34,521 nt of DNA from Lachnospiraceae bacterium (GTDB lineage: Bacteria; Bacillota; Clostridia; Lachnospirales; Lachnospiraceae). Below, one piece after another: positions 24,032-32,524 of this stretch. Position 1 is the stretch's first letter. Each line of letters starts with the position of its first letter. Location of the stretch: the NCBI GenBank assembly GCA_029063085.1, contig JAIDOW010000089.1, positions 1 to 34,521 of the forward strand, in the 5' to 3' direction. Position numbers and translations under genes: made by a program. The notes under the pieces are model-generated. The model ran no database searches, had not been told where the DNA came from, and saw only the letters and a program-made list of their open reading frames with translations.

Positions 24032-24853
24032 TTATAAGACCTCGACCTTTGCCCCCGCCATAAGCGTTTCACCATCTAAATTGCTCATTGCATCAATTAA
24101 ATGCATACGGAAACTTGAAGTTCCGCTTCCCTCTGCCTCCACCTTTTGGGCAGCGATTTCACCACAAAGTCCTTCTGCTGCAATCGCTGCAAGAACAGCT
24201 TTTACTTTATTATCCGCATTCGCTGTGACATATCCTGCAATAACAGCATCCAGCATACAGCCTGTTCCGGTAATCCGTGACATGACTGCCACACCATTTC
24301 TGACAGCATATGCCTGCTTCTCATCTGCAATAACATCAATAGCACCTGTAATGGCTATAATGGCACCTGTTGTCTTGCTAAGTTCCTTAGCAAATGCCAC
24401 CGTCTCTTCAAGATTATCCTCTGTCACCACATCGGCCACATCTGCGTCTACACCTTTAGTAGAACCACTGCCGGAATATACCGTCTTAATCTCTGAAATG
24501 TTGCCACGGATAACCGTAAACTTAATTTCTTTTAACAGCCTAAACGTCGTCTCTGTACGAAGCTTTGAAGCTCCTGCTCCAACTGGGTCCAATATGACAG
24601 GATGACCTGATTGATTTGCTTTTTTTCCCGCTGCAATCATAGATTCAATTGTATTTTTGTTTAATGTACCAATATTAAGAACCGTTGCATTACAAATAGA
24701 AGTAATATCCTCTACATCCGATATCTCATCACTCATAATTGGCGAACCTCCACAGGCAAGCATCATATTTGCCACATCATTTACAGTAACATAATTGGTA
24801 ATAAAATGCACTAACGGTACATTATTTCTGACATTTTCTAACATTGTTTTCAT
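24032..24853 (-). CDS. thiM: Hydroxyethylthiazole kinase
   Basis: 273 residues. Signature regions are PLVHFITNYVTVNDVANMMLACGGSPIM, running through residues 13-40, then VLDPVGAGASKLR-type substrate site (ILDPVGAGA), GNISEI, and the catalytic GTGCMLDAVIAGYV. It salvages the thiazole moiety by phosphorylation. The start at 24851-24853 was chosen nine bases after GAAGG; a second ATG two codons earlier is almost equal. It stands just after thiC, beyond a spacer holding a perfect 22-bp palindrome. No thiazole biosynthesis gene is in this operon, so ThiM supplies thiazole phosphate by salvage. Confidence 0.96.
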   Translation of the reverse strand: MKTMLENVRNNVPLVHFITNYVTVNDVANMMLACGGSPIMSDEISDVEDITSICNATVLNIGTLNKNTIESMIAAGKKANQSGHPVILDPVGAGASKLRTETTFRLLKEIKFTVIRGNISEIKTVYSGSGSTKGVDADVADVVTEDNLEETVAFAKELSKTTGAIIAITGAIDVIADEKQAYAVRNGVAVMSRITGTGCMLDAVIAGYVTANADNKVKAVLAAIAAEGLCGEIAAQKVEAEGSGTSSFRMHLIDAMSNLDGETLMAGAKVEVL

Positions 24854-24961
24854 AATCATAATCCTTCTTTCTGTAAAATCAATTATAATATTGAATATAA
24901 ACTAATGCCATGACCATCTCGCTTTCGCTCTGCTTCTGCCAGGTGGCGGGCTGCACCCTAT

Positions 24962-25026
24962 ATATCTATCTTTTTATACAGGTTTATGTGAGCGAGCTCC
25001 CAACACCTGTATAAAAAGATAGATAT
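24962..25026. repeat. Perfect 22-bp inverted repeat between thiC and thiM
   Basis: Arms 24962-24983 and 25005-25026 are exact reverse complements (core CTATCTTTTTATACAGGT) around a 21-nt loop containing GAGCTC. There is no T-run after either arm. The flanking 24905-24957 is unusually GC-rich for the window and non-coding. Confidence 0.85.
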
Positions 25027-25038
25027 GCATGGCTTGGC

Positions 25039-26343
25039 TTAATCCATGATGTCAACATCTTCGCCGCGGAGTATTTTATTGATATTTCTTACTGCACACA
25101 TTTTTCCACACATCGTACAGGTATCTTCCCGCTCCGGTGTAGAATCTGCACGGTATCTTCTTGCCTTTTCACCATCCATTGCCAGTTCAAACTGTTTTTC
25201 CCAGTCAAGATTCCTGCGGGCTTCACTCATCTGATAATCCCAGTCCTTTGCTCCCGGTACTCCCTTTGCAATATCTGCGGCATGGGCAGCAATCTTTGAT
25301 GCGATAATGCCTTCTTTCACATCCTCTACTGTCGGAAGACGCAAATGTTCCGCCGGAGTAACATAGCAAAGAAACGAAGCACCGTAAGTTGCCGCAATTG
25401 CACCTCCGATAGCAGCTGTAATATGGTCATACCCCGGTGCCACATCAGTCACCAGCGGGCCTAACACATAAAATGGTGCACCCTTACAGATTGTCTGTTC
25501 AATCTCCATATTGGCACGAATCTGATCAAGCGGCATATGTCCCGGTCCCTCAATCATTACCTGCACATTTCTTTCCCATGCACGCTGTGTCAATTCCCCA
25601 AGCGTTACCAGTTCTTCTATCTGGGAAATATCACCTGCATCCTCAATACTTCCAGGCCGGCAGGCATCCCCAAGACTTAAGGTTACATCATATTCACTAC
25701 AAATATCTAAAATCTCATCATAGTACTCAAAAAAAGGGTTCTCATTTCCTGTCAATTCCATCCATGCAAATATAATAGAACCTCCTCTGGAAACAATATT
25801 TGTATGCCGCTTTGCTTTTTTAAACCGCTTTGCTGTCTCCTTGTTGATTCCACAGTGAATCGTCATAAAATCCACTCCATCTTCGGCATGCATCTTTACA
25901 ATATCAATCCATTCTCTGGAAGTGATACTCTTCAATGCTTTGTTATAATAAACCACTGCATCATAGATTGGGACAGTACCGATTATCGCACTACACTCTG
26001 AAGTCAGCTTTTTACGGAATCTACGGGTATCCCCAAAAGAACTTAAATCCATAATAGATTCTGCACCTAAGCGAATAGATTCTTTTACTTTCTCCATCTC
26101 CATATCCAAATCCAGACAATCCTTGGAAGTTCCTAAATTTACATTAATTTTGGTTTTAAGCTTTGTACCTATTCCATATGGTTTTAAACAGCTATGATTC
26201 TTATTGGCAGGGATTACCACTTTCCCCTTTGCCGCAAGTGCTCTGAGCTCTTCCTCATCTATTCCCTCATATTCCGCAACCACCTTCATTTCCTTTGTGA
26301 TAATGCCTTTTTTGGCAGCATCCATCTGTGTCGTATATATCAT
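25039..26343 (-). CDS. thiC: Phosphomethylpyrimidine synthase
   Basis: 434 residues, the short form common in anaerobes, lacking the long N-terminal domain of the E. coli enzyme. Central barrel motifs are [44 protein letters not shown] and [11 protein letters not shown]. The C-terminal cluster motif is [12 protein letters not shown], binding a radical-SAM 4Fe-4S cluster; the spacing seen is C-x2-C-x3-C. It turns aminoimidazole ribotide into HMP phosphate. First gene of the operon, with GGAAGG upstream of the ATG and a TPP riboswitch about 220 nt further upstream. Confidence 0.97.
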   Translation of the reverse strand: MIYTTQMDAAKKGIITKEMKVVAEYEGIDEEELRALAAKGKVVIPANKNHSCLKPYGIGTKLKTKINVNLGTSKDCLDLDMEMEKVKESIRLGAESIMDLSSFGDTRRFRKKLTSECSAIIGTVPIYDAVVYYNKALKSITSREWIDIVKMHAEDGVDFMTIHCGINKETAKRFKKAKRHTNIVSRGGSIIFAWMELTGNENPFFEYYDEILDICSEYDVTLSLGDACRPGSIEDAGDISQIEELVTLGELTQRAWERNVQVMIEGPGHMPLDQIRANMEIEQTICKGAPFYVLGPLVTDVAPGYDHITAAIGGAIAATYGASFLCYVTPAEHLRLPTVEDVKEGIIASKIAAHAADIAKGVPGAKDWDYQMSEARRNLDWEKQFELAMDGEKARRYRADSTPEREDTCTMCGKMCAVRNINKILRGEDVDIMD

Positions 26344-26490
26344 CCTGATACCTTCCTTTCCACTTTTTAATCTTTATGACCACTGCCAGAGTTATCCGTC
26401 ATGCCACTGACAAACACCGATGCATCCTTGGAAGTTTCTTTCGTTTGCAGACAATTCCAATACAGCTATTCCATTCCGGCTTATGCTTTC

Positions 26491-26534
26491 TGCATAAAAT
26501 TAGGAGACTCCTAAAATTTGCAGAGAGTCTCCTA
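26491..26534 (-). terminator. Expression-platform terminator of the TPP riboswitch
   Basis: On the minus strand TAGGAGACTC (26534-26525) pairs perfectly with GAGTCTCCTA (26510-26501), followed by ATTTTAT. It sits about 30 nt after the aptamer and about 150 nt before thiC, as expected for a transcription-controlling riboswitch. Confidence 0.8.
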
Positions 26535-26564
26535 AAATCATATAAGATCATATTCACACATATA

Positions 26565-26655
26565 TCTCGAATCCCTACGTTAGCATTACCTAAATCAGGT
26601 TGCGGGTCGAAGTTGATGACTTCCTCTCAGCCTGCTCCACAAGCTCCCCGTTCAT
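26565..26655 (-). promoter_or_regulatory. TPP riboswitch (THI element) controlling the thi operon
   Basis: Minus strand, 5' to 3': GGGGAGC, then GCTGAGAGGAAG, then ACCCGCAACCTGATTTAGG, TAATGCTAACGTAGGGA. These are the conserved CUGAGA, ACCUGAU and GCUAACGUAGGGA elements of the TPP aptamer, in correct order and spacing. TPP binding should favour the downstream terminator and shut off thiC-thiM-thiE-HAD-thiD. Confidence 0.97.
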
Positions 26656-26670
26656 ATTCAATTCTAAGCC

Positions 26671-26699
26671 AGTGTAACACAATCCCGGCTAATTTACAA
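26671..26699 (-). promoter_or_regulatory. Promoter of the thi operon
   Basis: On the minus strand TTGTAA (26699-26694), 17 bp ending TGT, TACACT (26676-26671): an extended -10 promoter about 15-20 bp before the riboswitch aptamer. Confidence 0.7.
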
Positions 26700-26793
26700 C
26701 CAAATTCTAAAAATGGTTTTTCTTTGAAAATATAACATTTTCTTTCCATTTGCATACTTTATAAATAGAAAATTGATGCAAAGGAGATTCCAT

Positions 26794-27441
26794 ATGACAA
26801 AAAACAGTACTCTGCATGGAATAGATATCAGTAAATGGCAGGGAAAAATTGATTTTAGAAGAGTAAAAGAGGCAGGGATCCGGGTAGTCTACATCAAGGC
26901 AACCCAGGGAACCTCCTATGTTGATCCTGATTTCGAACGAAATTACAGGGATGCCGAAAAAGAAGGGCTGGCAATCGGTTTTTATCACTATGTCACAGCA
27001 CGTACCACTGCCGAAGCACGAAATGAAGCCCGTTTTTTCGCCTCACATATTAAAGGAAAAACACAGCATGCAAAACCTGCCATGGATTTCGAGGATTTCG
27101 GGGATTTAACAAGAACAGAAATAAGAGAAATCGCAATACAGTTTCTGATCACCTTGGAACAGGAAACTCATCACGAACCGGTTATATACAGTGACGCTTC
27201 CAATGCCTCCCATAAATTTGCTGATGACCGGCTAAGAAAATATCCTCTCTGGATTGCTGACTATGGAGTGGATCGTCCAGATATGGAAAATATCTGGCAT
27301 TACTGGAGCGGCTGGCAATATACAGACCGCGGAAGGATTGACGGAATCTCTGGCGATGTAGATGAAGATCGCTTCAAAAAAAGCATTCTGTTAGATATCG
27401 ACAATGACACATGTGATGATCCTATAATCACTAATGTCTAA
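26794..27441 (+). CDS. GH25 family muramidase (lysozyme)
   Basis: 215 residues, essentially one GH25 catalytic domain. GIDISKWQGKIDF starts the barrel, followed by VVYIKATQGTSYVDPDF, IGFYHYVTA, and AMDFEDFG carrying the catalytic Asp/Glu, then LWIADYG and WQYTDRGRIDGISGDVDEDRF. No signal peptide, cell-wall-binding repeat or membrane helix is present, so it would need holin-like or lysis release, or acts after cell death; phage-type endolysins look like this, but no phage genes are near. The start at 26794 follows AAGGAG by seven bases; an ATG seven codons upstream is poorly placed. It is divergent from the thi operon. Confidence 0.92.
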   Translation: MTKNSTLHGIDISKWQGKIDFRRVKEAGIRVVYIKATQGTSYVDPDFERNYRDAEKEGLAIGFYHYVTARTTAEARNEARFFASHIKGKTQHAKPAMDFEDFGDLTRTEIREIAIQFLITLEQETHHEPVIYSDASNASHKFADDRLRKYPLWIADYGVDRPDMENIWHYWSGWQYTDRGRIDGISGDVDEDRFKKSILLDIDNDTCDDPIITNV

Positions 27442-27508
27442 ATTCCTCATAAGCCATACTGGCTGATGCCGCATAATATAATCAGTCGATTGTCTACAAA
27501 AACAGCTA

Positions 27509-27555
27509 TGGCGGTTCCCAAAAACTTACCTTTGGAAACCGCCACGATATCTTTT
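27509..27555. terminator. Bidirectional terminator between GH25 and lipoprotein genes
   Basis: TGGCGGTTCCCAAA (27509-27522) and TTTGGAAACCGCCA (27531-27544) form a 14-bp stem with one C-A mismatch (a G-U wobble on the minus strand). CTTTTTA follows on the plus strand and GTTTTTG on the minus strand. It serves two convergent genes. Confidence 0.85.
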
Positions 27556-27574
27556 TAACATTTTTTTACAATAT

Positions 27575-28690
27575 CTACTCTTGTGTTTCTTCTTCCTCTA
27601 TATCAAACTCTTCCGCCTCTTCCGCCTCTAACTGTTCATTATATTCTTTTTCCGTAATTTCTATATATTTAGCATTTTCATAGAGAAAATCAAGTACTTT
27701 TTCATAAATAATCTCATATCCGACTTCTTCTTCGCTGTAATCCTCTAAAAATTCTTCCGGACTTTCATATTCATAATCCTCATAAATTTCCTCCACAAAT
27801 TTCGTAATCTCATCTTTGGAACATTCTATCTTCTCTGCCTGTGCAATGGCACCGATAATCAGTTCCGTGTTCACACTATCCAGAATCTCCTGTTTAACAG
27901 TCTCTTCATCAAGACCAAATAAATCCATATACTCATCTATCTCCATTCCATACATGGATGCATTATACTCATTATTATTTTCATAATCTTCTTTACATTT
28001 TTCATATAACTCGTCCGGATATCCATTAAATTGAGAATTATTTAACAGAAAATCTATAATTTCCCCAATTGCAGCATATTTGTACTCTGTACTTTTCTCA
28101 TCTATCAAATCCTGCTTTACGGATTCTTCATACGCCGCAACAGAATCATAATTCAGATTTTCTTTTACAAAGGAATCATTATATTCAGGAAATTTTTCTA
28201 CACTAATCTCATTTAATGTTACTTCTACGGTTGCCTTCTTGCCAATCTCCTCCTCATCAGCATAATCCTCCGTAAGTTCCACTTCCACTGTCTTTTTTTC
28301 TCCAGTCTTCATTCCCTTCAAGACATCCTCAACTTCAGGATATATATATCCTTCTCCGATCACAATGTCTTCTCCCTCTCCTGAATAATCTTCATTTTCT
28401 TCGCCGTCAATCGTTGCCACATAGTCAATATTCGCATAGTCCCCAATTTCTGCCCCTCGGTCTTCTACAGGATCATACGTTACAAATTCATACATTCCTG
28501 CATTAACCGCTTCTTCAATTTCTTCATCTGTAATATCAAATGTAACTTTTGTGGCTTCAATACCCTTATAATCGCAAAGCTTCACATAATCCGAATATTT
28601 TTCATCCATTAAATAGGATTGGTTTCCACAACCTGCCAATATCGAAATTATCATAATGCCTGCCATCCCCAATGTTATTCTTTTTTTCAT
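27575..28690 (-). CDS. FKBP/trigger-factor-like lipoprotein (extracytoplasmic foldase)
   Basis: 371 residues. Signal peptide with lipobox LAGC, Cys21. Residues about 75-165 form an FKBP-type peptidyl-prolyl isomerase domain (GDYANIDYVATIDGEE, VIGEGYIYPEVEDVLKGMKTGEKKTVEV). Residues about 170-345 resemble the helical C-terminal chaperone arms of trigger factor (FPEYNDSFVKENL; VKQEILDSVNTELIIGAIAQAE). The last 20 residues are nearly all Glu/Asp. Trigger factor is normally cytosolic and ribosome-bound. The lipid anchor and loss of a ribosome-binding domain point to folding of exported proteins, as PrsA does (inference). Monocistronic between terminator and promoter. Confidence 0.85.
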   Translation of the reverse strand: MKKRITLGMAGIMIISILAGCGNQSYLMDEKYSDYVKLCDYKGIEATKVTFDITDEEIEEAVNAGMYEFVTYDPVEDRGAEIGDYANIDYVATIDGEENEDYSGEGEDIVIGEGYIYPEVEDVLKGMKTGEKKTVEVELTEDYADEEEIGKKATVEVTLNEISVEKFPEYNDSFVKENLNYDSVAAYEESVKQDLIDEKSTEYKYAAIGEIIDFLLNNSQFNGYPDELYEKCKEDYENNNEYNASMYGMEIDEYMDLFGLDEETVKQEILDSVNTELIIGAIAQAEKIECSKDEITKFVEEIYEDYEYESPEEFLEDYSEEEVGYEIIYEKVLDFLYENAKYIEITEKEYNEQLEAEEAEEFDIEEEETQE

Positions 28691-28749
28691 TTCTAACTCC
28701 TTTTTATCCTTTATAATAATGTTACAAATTCTTTTTCTCGATACTCAGT

Positions 28750-28778
28750 AATGTAGCATGATTTTGTGAAAAAGTAAA
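28750..28778 (-). promoter_or_regulatory. Promoter of the FKBP-like lipoprotein gene
   Basis: On the minus strand TTTACT (28778-28773), 17 bp ending TGC, TACATT (28755-28750), 60 bp before the start. The extended -10 compensates a weak -35. Confidence 0.5.
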
Positions 28779-28801
28779 GAACTCCATGTAATTTTTACGG
28801 G

Positions 28802-30955
28802 TTATGGCAGTATATTCCCTGCTGCCCGATAAAGTTCATACCATTCTTTCCTGTTTAAATGTATATTTACTGCCTTACACAACTCCTTTAAATGCTCTAT
28901 ATTTGTGGTTCCTGCAATCACCTGAATATTTGCAGGATGTCTTAAAATCCATGCAATTGCGACCGCAGTCTTTGTAACATTAAATTGCTTCGCCAGTCTT
29001 TCCAGTACAACATTTAATTCCGGAAACTTCTCATTATCTACAAAATTACCCTCAAAAAAACCATATTGCAAAGGTGACCAGGCCTGAACTGTAATGCCAT
29101 GAAGACGGCAGTAATCCAATATTGCCGTATCTCTCTGGATACCTCCATCAAATAATGTATTTGCTTCTATCCCGCTGCTCACCATTCCCGCATGCATTAA
29201 ACCAAACTGCATCTGATTCACTAACAGTTTTTCTCTACAGGCTGACTGCAATAATTCCAACTGAAAAGAATTAAAATTACTCACTCCAAATTGCCTTACT
29301 TTTCCACTTCTCTCCAGATGGTGAAAGGTTTCTGCAACCTCATCAGCTTCCATCAATGCGTCTGGTCTGTGCAGTAAAAGCAGATCAATACAATCTGTTT
29401 GCAGCCTCCTCAGGCTGTCTTCCACACAAGACTGGATATACGCTCTTGAAAAATCATAAAATCCTTTTCTGATTCCGCATTTTGTCTGTATCCTCATCCT
29501 CTCCCGCATACCTTTATTTTCAGAAAGCACTTTCCCAAATATTTCTTCACTCCTGCCATCACCATAAATATCAGCGTGATCAAATAGTGTTATCCCTTGT
29601 TCTAATGCAGCATTTACCAGCTTTTCCGCTTCCTGTACTGACAAGGAATCCATCCTCATACAGCCAAGTGCTATACGACTGGCATCCATATCCGATTTCC
29701 CAAGATTCATAGACATTTTCCCGCCTAACGGTTTTACACCTGTACGTTCATATCCAATTTTATCCGCCACTTTATTTGCCATTTTCATGAGAATATGACG
29801 ATGCGTTTTAGTCACATGGAAATAAATATTTTCTACCTTGGTCGCAAATTCTTCGGTGGAAAACCTCTGTGCACTCTCTAATGCATTCTTTGAATAATCA
29901 ATCTGATTTTCATTCCAGAGCACCTGATCCATTCCATATACAAAAGAGTTTCTGTCCACAAACTCATATCCGTTTTCCCCTTGAAACAAAACTCCTTCCA
30001 GACAGGAATCTCTTCTCGCCACAACCGGAAGCCCGGAGGCTAACGCTTCAATATAAGTAAGACCCTGTGTTTCACTTGTAGAACCGGATACAAACACATC
30101 TGCCAACTGATAATAATGGGTAATTTCATCCCATGGTTTTGCTCCGGCAAATACAATTTGTCTTCTGTGCTTCAATCCCCTGGCAATCCGTTCCAATGCA
30201 CCTTTATAAGGCCCGTCACCGACCACCAGAAACGTCACATTTTCGTGCTCTTCCATATAATAGTCCAGATATTGCATAACCTCATTAATATTTTTCTCCT
30301 CCGATATACGTCCAAGATATAAGACAACCTTATTCTCTTTCGGAATACCAAGTGATACTTTCAGCTTCAATTTCTGCACTTCGCTGTCCCGTATTCCAAA
30401 ACGGCTTAAATCAATACCTGTAGGAATTACATTAATATCCGGTTTAACTCCGTAACACTGCATTAAACCTGCCACTTTCTCTGTAGGAACGATCAGTTCC
30501 TCCGCACTACGGACACTGAATTTGCTAAACAATTTCACCAATTGCTTTGCACGTTTTTCACTTGAAATATATTTTTTAATATAGTGCGTATAATCCTCAT
30601 AAATTGTATGATAAGTATGCACGATAGGAATCAACATCTCATGAGCCATAATCCGCCCAAACATACCGATGGCAAACTCTGTATTCGTATGAATAACATC
30701 CAGTTTCATCTTGTGAATCTTCAATGCCATTTTAGGATGATAGAACAATCCCACTCTCCGCTCCGGTACAAACGAACACGCTTTAGACGGCACTCTGAAC
30801 ACTCCCTTTTCATTAGCAGGAGCATCCGGTGTCTTCGTTGTAATCACGTATACATTATGACCTTTCTTTTCTAATTCCTTTTTTAAAAGATAAACAGAAT
30901 TGGCAACTCCATTCAACTCCGGATAATAAGTATCCGTAAATAAACCAATATTCAT
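28802..30955 (-). CDS. Fused GT4 glycosyltransferase and aldo/keto reductase
   Basis: 717 residues in one uninterrupted frame. Residues 1-413 are a GT-B glycosyltransferase of family 4: NIGLFTDTYYPELNGVANSV at the N-terminus, IPTGIDLSRF, YLGRISEEKN, and the donor-site motif SETQGLTYIEALASGLPVV, closest in style to diacylglycerol glucosyltransferases. Residues 414-717 are a complete aldo/keto reductase: MNLGKSDMDASRIALGCMRM, FDHADIYG (Asp, Tyr), QTKCG (Lys), LLLHRPD (His), FGVSNFN, and IQVIAGTTNIEHL for cofactor binding. The junction GGK-MSMNLG has an internal ATG at 29714-29716 preceded by AGGCGGG, so the reductase may also be made separately. The start at 30953-30955 follows GGGAG. No membrane helix. 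Natural substrates unknown. Confidence 0.88.
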   Translation of the reverse strand: MNIGLFTDTYYPELNGVANSVYLLKKELEKKGHNVYVITTKTPDAPANEKGVFRVPSKACSFVPERRVGLFYHPKMALKIHKMKLDVIHTNTEFAIGMFGRIMAHEMLIPIVHTYHTIYEDYTHYIKKYISSEKRAKQLVKLFSKFSVRSAEELIVPTEKVAGLMQCYGVKPDINVIPTGIDLSRFGIRDSEVQKLKLKVSLGIPKENKVVLYLGRISEEKNINEVMQYLDYYMEEHENVTFLVVGDGPYKGALERIARGLKHRRQIVFAGAKPWDEITHYYQLADVFVSGSTSETQGLTYIEALASGLPVVARRDSCLEGVLFQGENGYEFVDRNSFVYGMDQVLWNENQIDYSKNALESAQRFSTEEFATKVENIYFHVTKTHRHILMKMANKVADKIGYERTGVKPLGGKMSMNLGKSDMDASRIALGCMRMDSLSVQEAEKLVNAALEQGITLFDHADIYGDGRSEEIFGKVLSENKGMRERMRIQTKCGIRKGFYDFSRAYIQSCVEDSLRRLQTDCIDLLLLHRPDALMEADEVAETFHHLERSGKVRQFGVSNFNSFQLELLQSACREKLLVNQMQFGLMHAGMVSSGIEANTLFDGGIQRDTAILDYCRLHGITVQAWSPLQYGFFEGNFVDNEKFPELNVVLERLAKQFNVTKTAVAIAWILRHPANIQVIAGTTNIEHLKELCKAVNIHLNRKEWYELYRAAGNILP

Positions 30956-31072
30956 GATACAATTCTCCCTATTCTTTAGATTTATCTCTATTCCTAAATT
31001 ATCTTTCATTGCAAATCATTTTTTTATTCTAATACATTTTATAAAAAAAGTCTTGTGAAATTTTTATGAAAG

Positions 31073-31118
31073 ACAAAAAGAACCGCCTTACAGGATGATC
31101 CCACTTGACAGTTCCTTT
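31073..31118 (-). terminator. Probable terminator after the HD-GYP gene
   Basis: On the minus strand GAACTG (31114-31109) pairs with CGGTTC (31085-31080), extended by wobble and A-T pairs at its base, then TTTTTG. It begins about 7 nt after the HD-GYP stop. Confidence 0.6.
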
Positions 31119-31124
31119 CATATC

Positions 31125-31784
31125 CTATTCAATATATACCAGTTCCAGTACATCTTTAGCTTCCTGAAGACATTCCTTCATTCTTGGTGATAATTCTCCG
31201 CACTTTCCATTCATCAGCATATAAAAAGCTATATCTTTTGAATATGGCTTTTTATTTACTTCTGCATTTACCAGTGCATCATACATGTCTGCCAGACCAA
31301 CCAATTGTGCCTCTAATGGAATCCTGTCCTTTTTGAGCCCATAAGGATATCCTGTCCCATCATATTTTTCATGATGATATAGACACACATTATAGCAAAT
31401 TCTACGATAATCCCTATCCTGAAATTCTGACACAATCTGTATAATCTCGCTCCCCTTAATCGTATGCTCCTTCAGCTGCTCCATTTCCCATTTTGACAGC
31501 TGACCCGGATTCTTTAAAACGGAATCCGGCATTGTAATCTTACCCACATCATGCAGTCCCGCCGCCTGTACGATCAGATTGATCTTATGCCTTGTCATCT
31601 TAGACCTGGGATATAGTTTAGCATACTGCTCCGCCAGAACCCTCGTATATTCCTGCACATACCGGACATGTCTGACAGATTCCATACTGCGGCAGGATAT
31701 AATATCATTTAATATCCTTATCAGATTCTCATGATATTCTTTAAACTGATTTTCTTCCTCCATAATGAAAGCCGTATCACTCAA
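31125..31784 (-). CDS. HD-GYP domain protein (probable cyclic-dinucleotide phosphodiesterase)
   Basis: 219 residues, almost only the HD-GYP domain. His78-Asp79 lie in LHDVGKITMPD and His107 in KEHTIKG. His137-His138 are in YHHEKYDGTGYP, which carries the GYP motif, and VGLADMYDALVN holds the final Asp. No receiver, PAS or membrane part is fused. The start is TTG at 31782-31784, seven bases after AGAGGAG, and it overlaps the end of the upstream gene by 8 nt. The first ATG, seven codons in, lacks such a site. Translational coupling implies that the upstream coiled-coil protein works with it. c-di-GMP hydrolysis is the usual HD-GYP activity; not proven here. Confidence 0.88.
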   Translation of the reverse strand: MSDTAFIMEEENQFKEYHENLIRILNDIISCRSMESVRHVRYVQEYTRVLAEQYAKLYPRSKMTRHKINLIVQAAGLHDVGKITMPDSVLKNPGQLSKWEMEQLKEHTIKGSEIIQIVSEFQDRDYRRICYNVCLYHHEKYDGTGYPYGLKKDRIPLEAQLVGLADMYDALVNAEVNKKPYSKDIAFYMLMNGKCGELSPRMKECLQEAKDVLELVYIE

Positions 31785-32340
31785 TTAATTTCTCCTCTGC
31801 CTTTTGCTTTGCGGCTTCAATCTCGGCCTGTTTTTTTGCCTCATCCTCTGCCGCTTCCCTATTTAGACGTTCAATAATCTCCTGTGCCCGTCTCATCTCT
31901 TCCTGACGCTTTTTCTCTGCCTCTCCTGCATTCCGGTTTTCTTCACCTTCTTTAATAAATGCATTAATATTCACCTTATTCGCATTCATAATGGATGCTA
32001 TCCGTGCCTGCTCCTGAGCCTCCGTTTTTAATCTTTCCATCTCCTTTTGCCGGCGTAACTCCTCTTCATGCCTGACCTGCTCCGCTTTCTGTCTTGCCAG
32101 TTCCAAATCATCCGTTGGGGATTGGGGTGTATCTACTGCCTTATTCCCTGCCAAAGTATGTTCCGGTACCTCCGCTGATTCCACCTTATCCTGCATTATC
32201 TGCTGATCTGCCTGCACTGTGTCCGAAGCACTTCCACGTTCGAGATTAATATGTAAAACAGGCAAAATTACTTGTTGCCACCATTTAATCACATGTCCTT
32301 TTACACTGCTAAAAAAACCACCACTATGCCAAAATCCCAT
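31777..32340 (-). CDS. Hypothetical long coiled-coil protein coupled to HD-GYP gene
   Basis: 187 residues. The N-terminus is amphipathic and aromatic (MGFWHSGGFFSSVKGHVIKWWQQVILPVLH), possibly a membrane-surface anchor. A low-complexity polar linker follows (about 35-78). Then comes a highly charged Glu/Lys/Arg/Gln-rich helix (about 79-187, e.g. RRQKEMERLKTEAQEQARI and EEKLIE at the end), predicting a long single helix or coiled coil. AAAGGAG lies nine bases before the ATG. The stop overlaps the TTG start of the HD-GYP gene. No family recognised. It could be a localisation or scaffold partner for the HD-GYP protein (inference from overlap only). Confidence 0.7.
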   Translation of the reverse strand: MGFWHSGGFFSSVKGHVIKWWQQVILPVLHINLERGSASDTVQADQQIMQDKVESAEVPEHTLAGNKAVDTPQSPTDDLELARQKAEQVRHEEELRRQKEMERLKTEAQEQARIASIMNANKVNINAFIKEGEENRNAGEAEKKRQEEMRRAQEIIERLNREAAEDEAKKQAEIEAAKQKAEEKLIE

Positions 32341-32437
32341 ATTGACGTACTCCTTTTCTTATCATCCTGTATAAATTCTGACAATTCTAATTTTTGTCCC
32401 ATAAACTAATTTTTTGTATTTATTTTACCACGGAAAT

Positions 32438-32460
32438 AATCAAAAAAGAAGAGTTCTTTT
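32438..32460 (-). terminator. Weak hairpin terminator after the antiporter gene
   Basis: On the minus strand AAAAGAA (32460-32454), loop CTC, TTCTTTT (32450-32444) then TTG. The stem is A/T-rich and short, so only a weak terminator about 65 nt past the antiporter stop. Confidence 0.4.
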
Positions 32461-32524
32461 CAACTTCCTGTGGATTTGCATATCACTTTTTTCTTTATTA
32501 GGATCCCTCGTATAAAGAATCATC

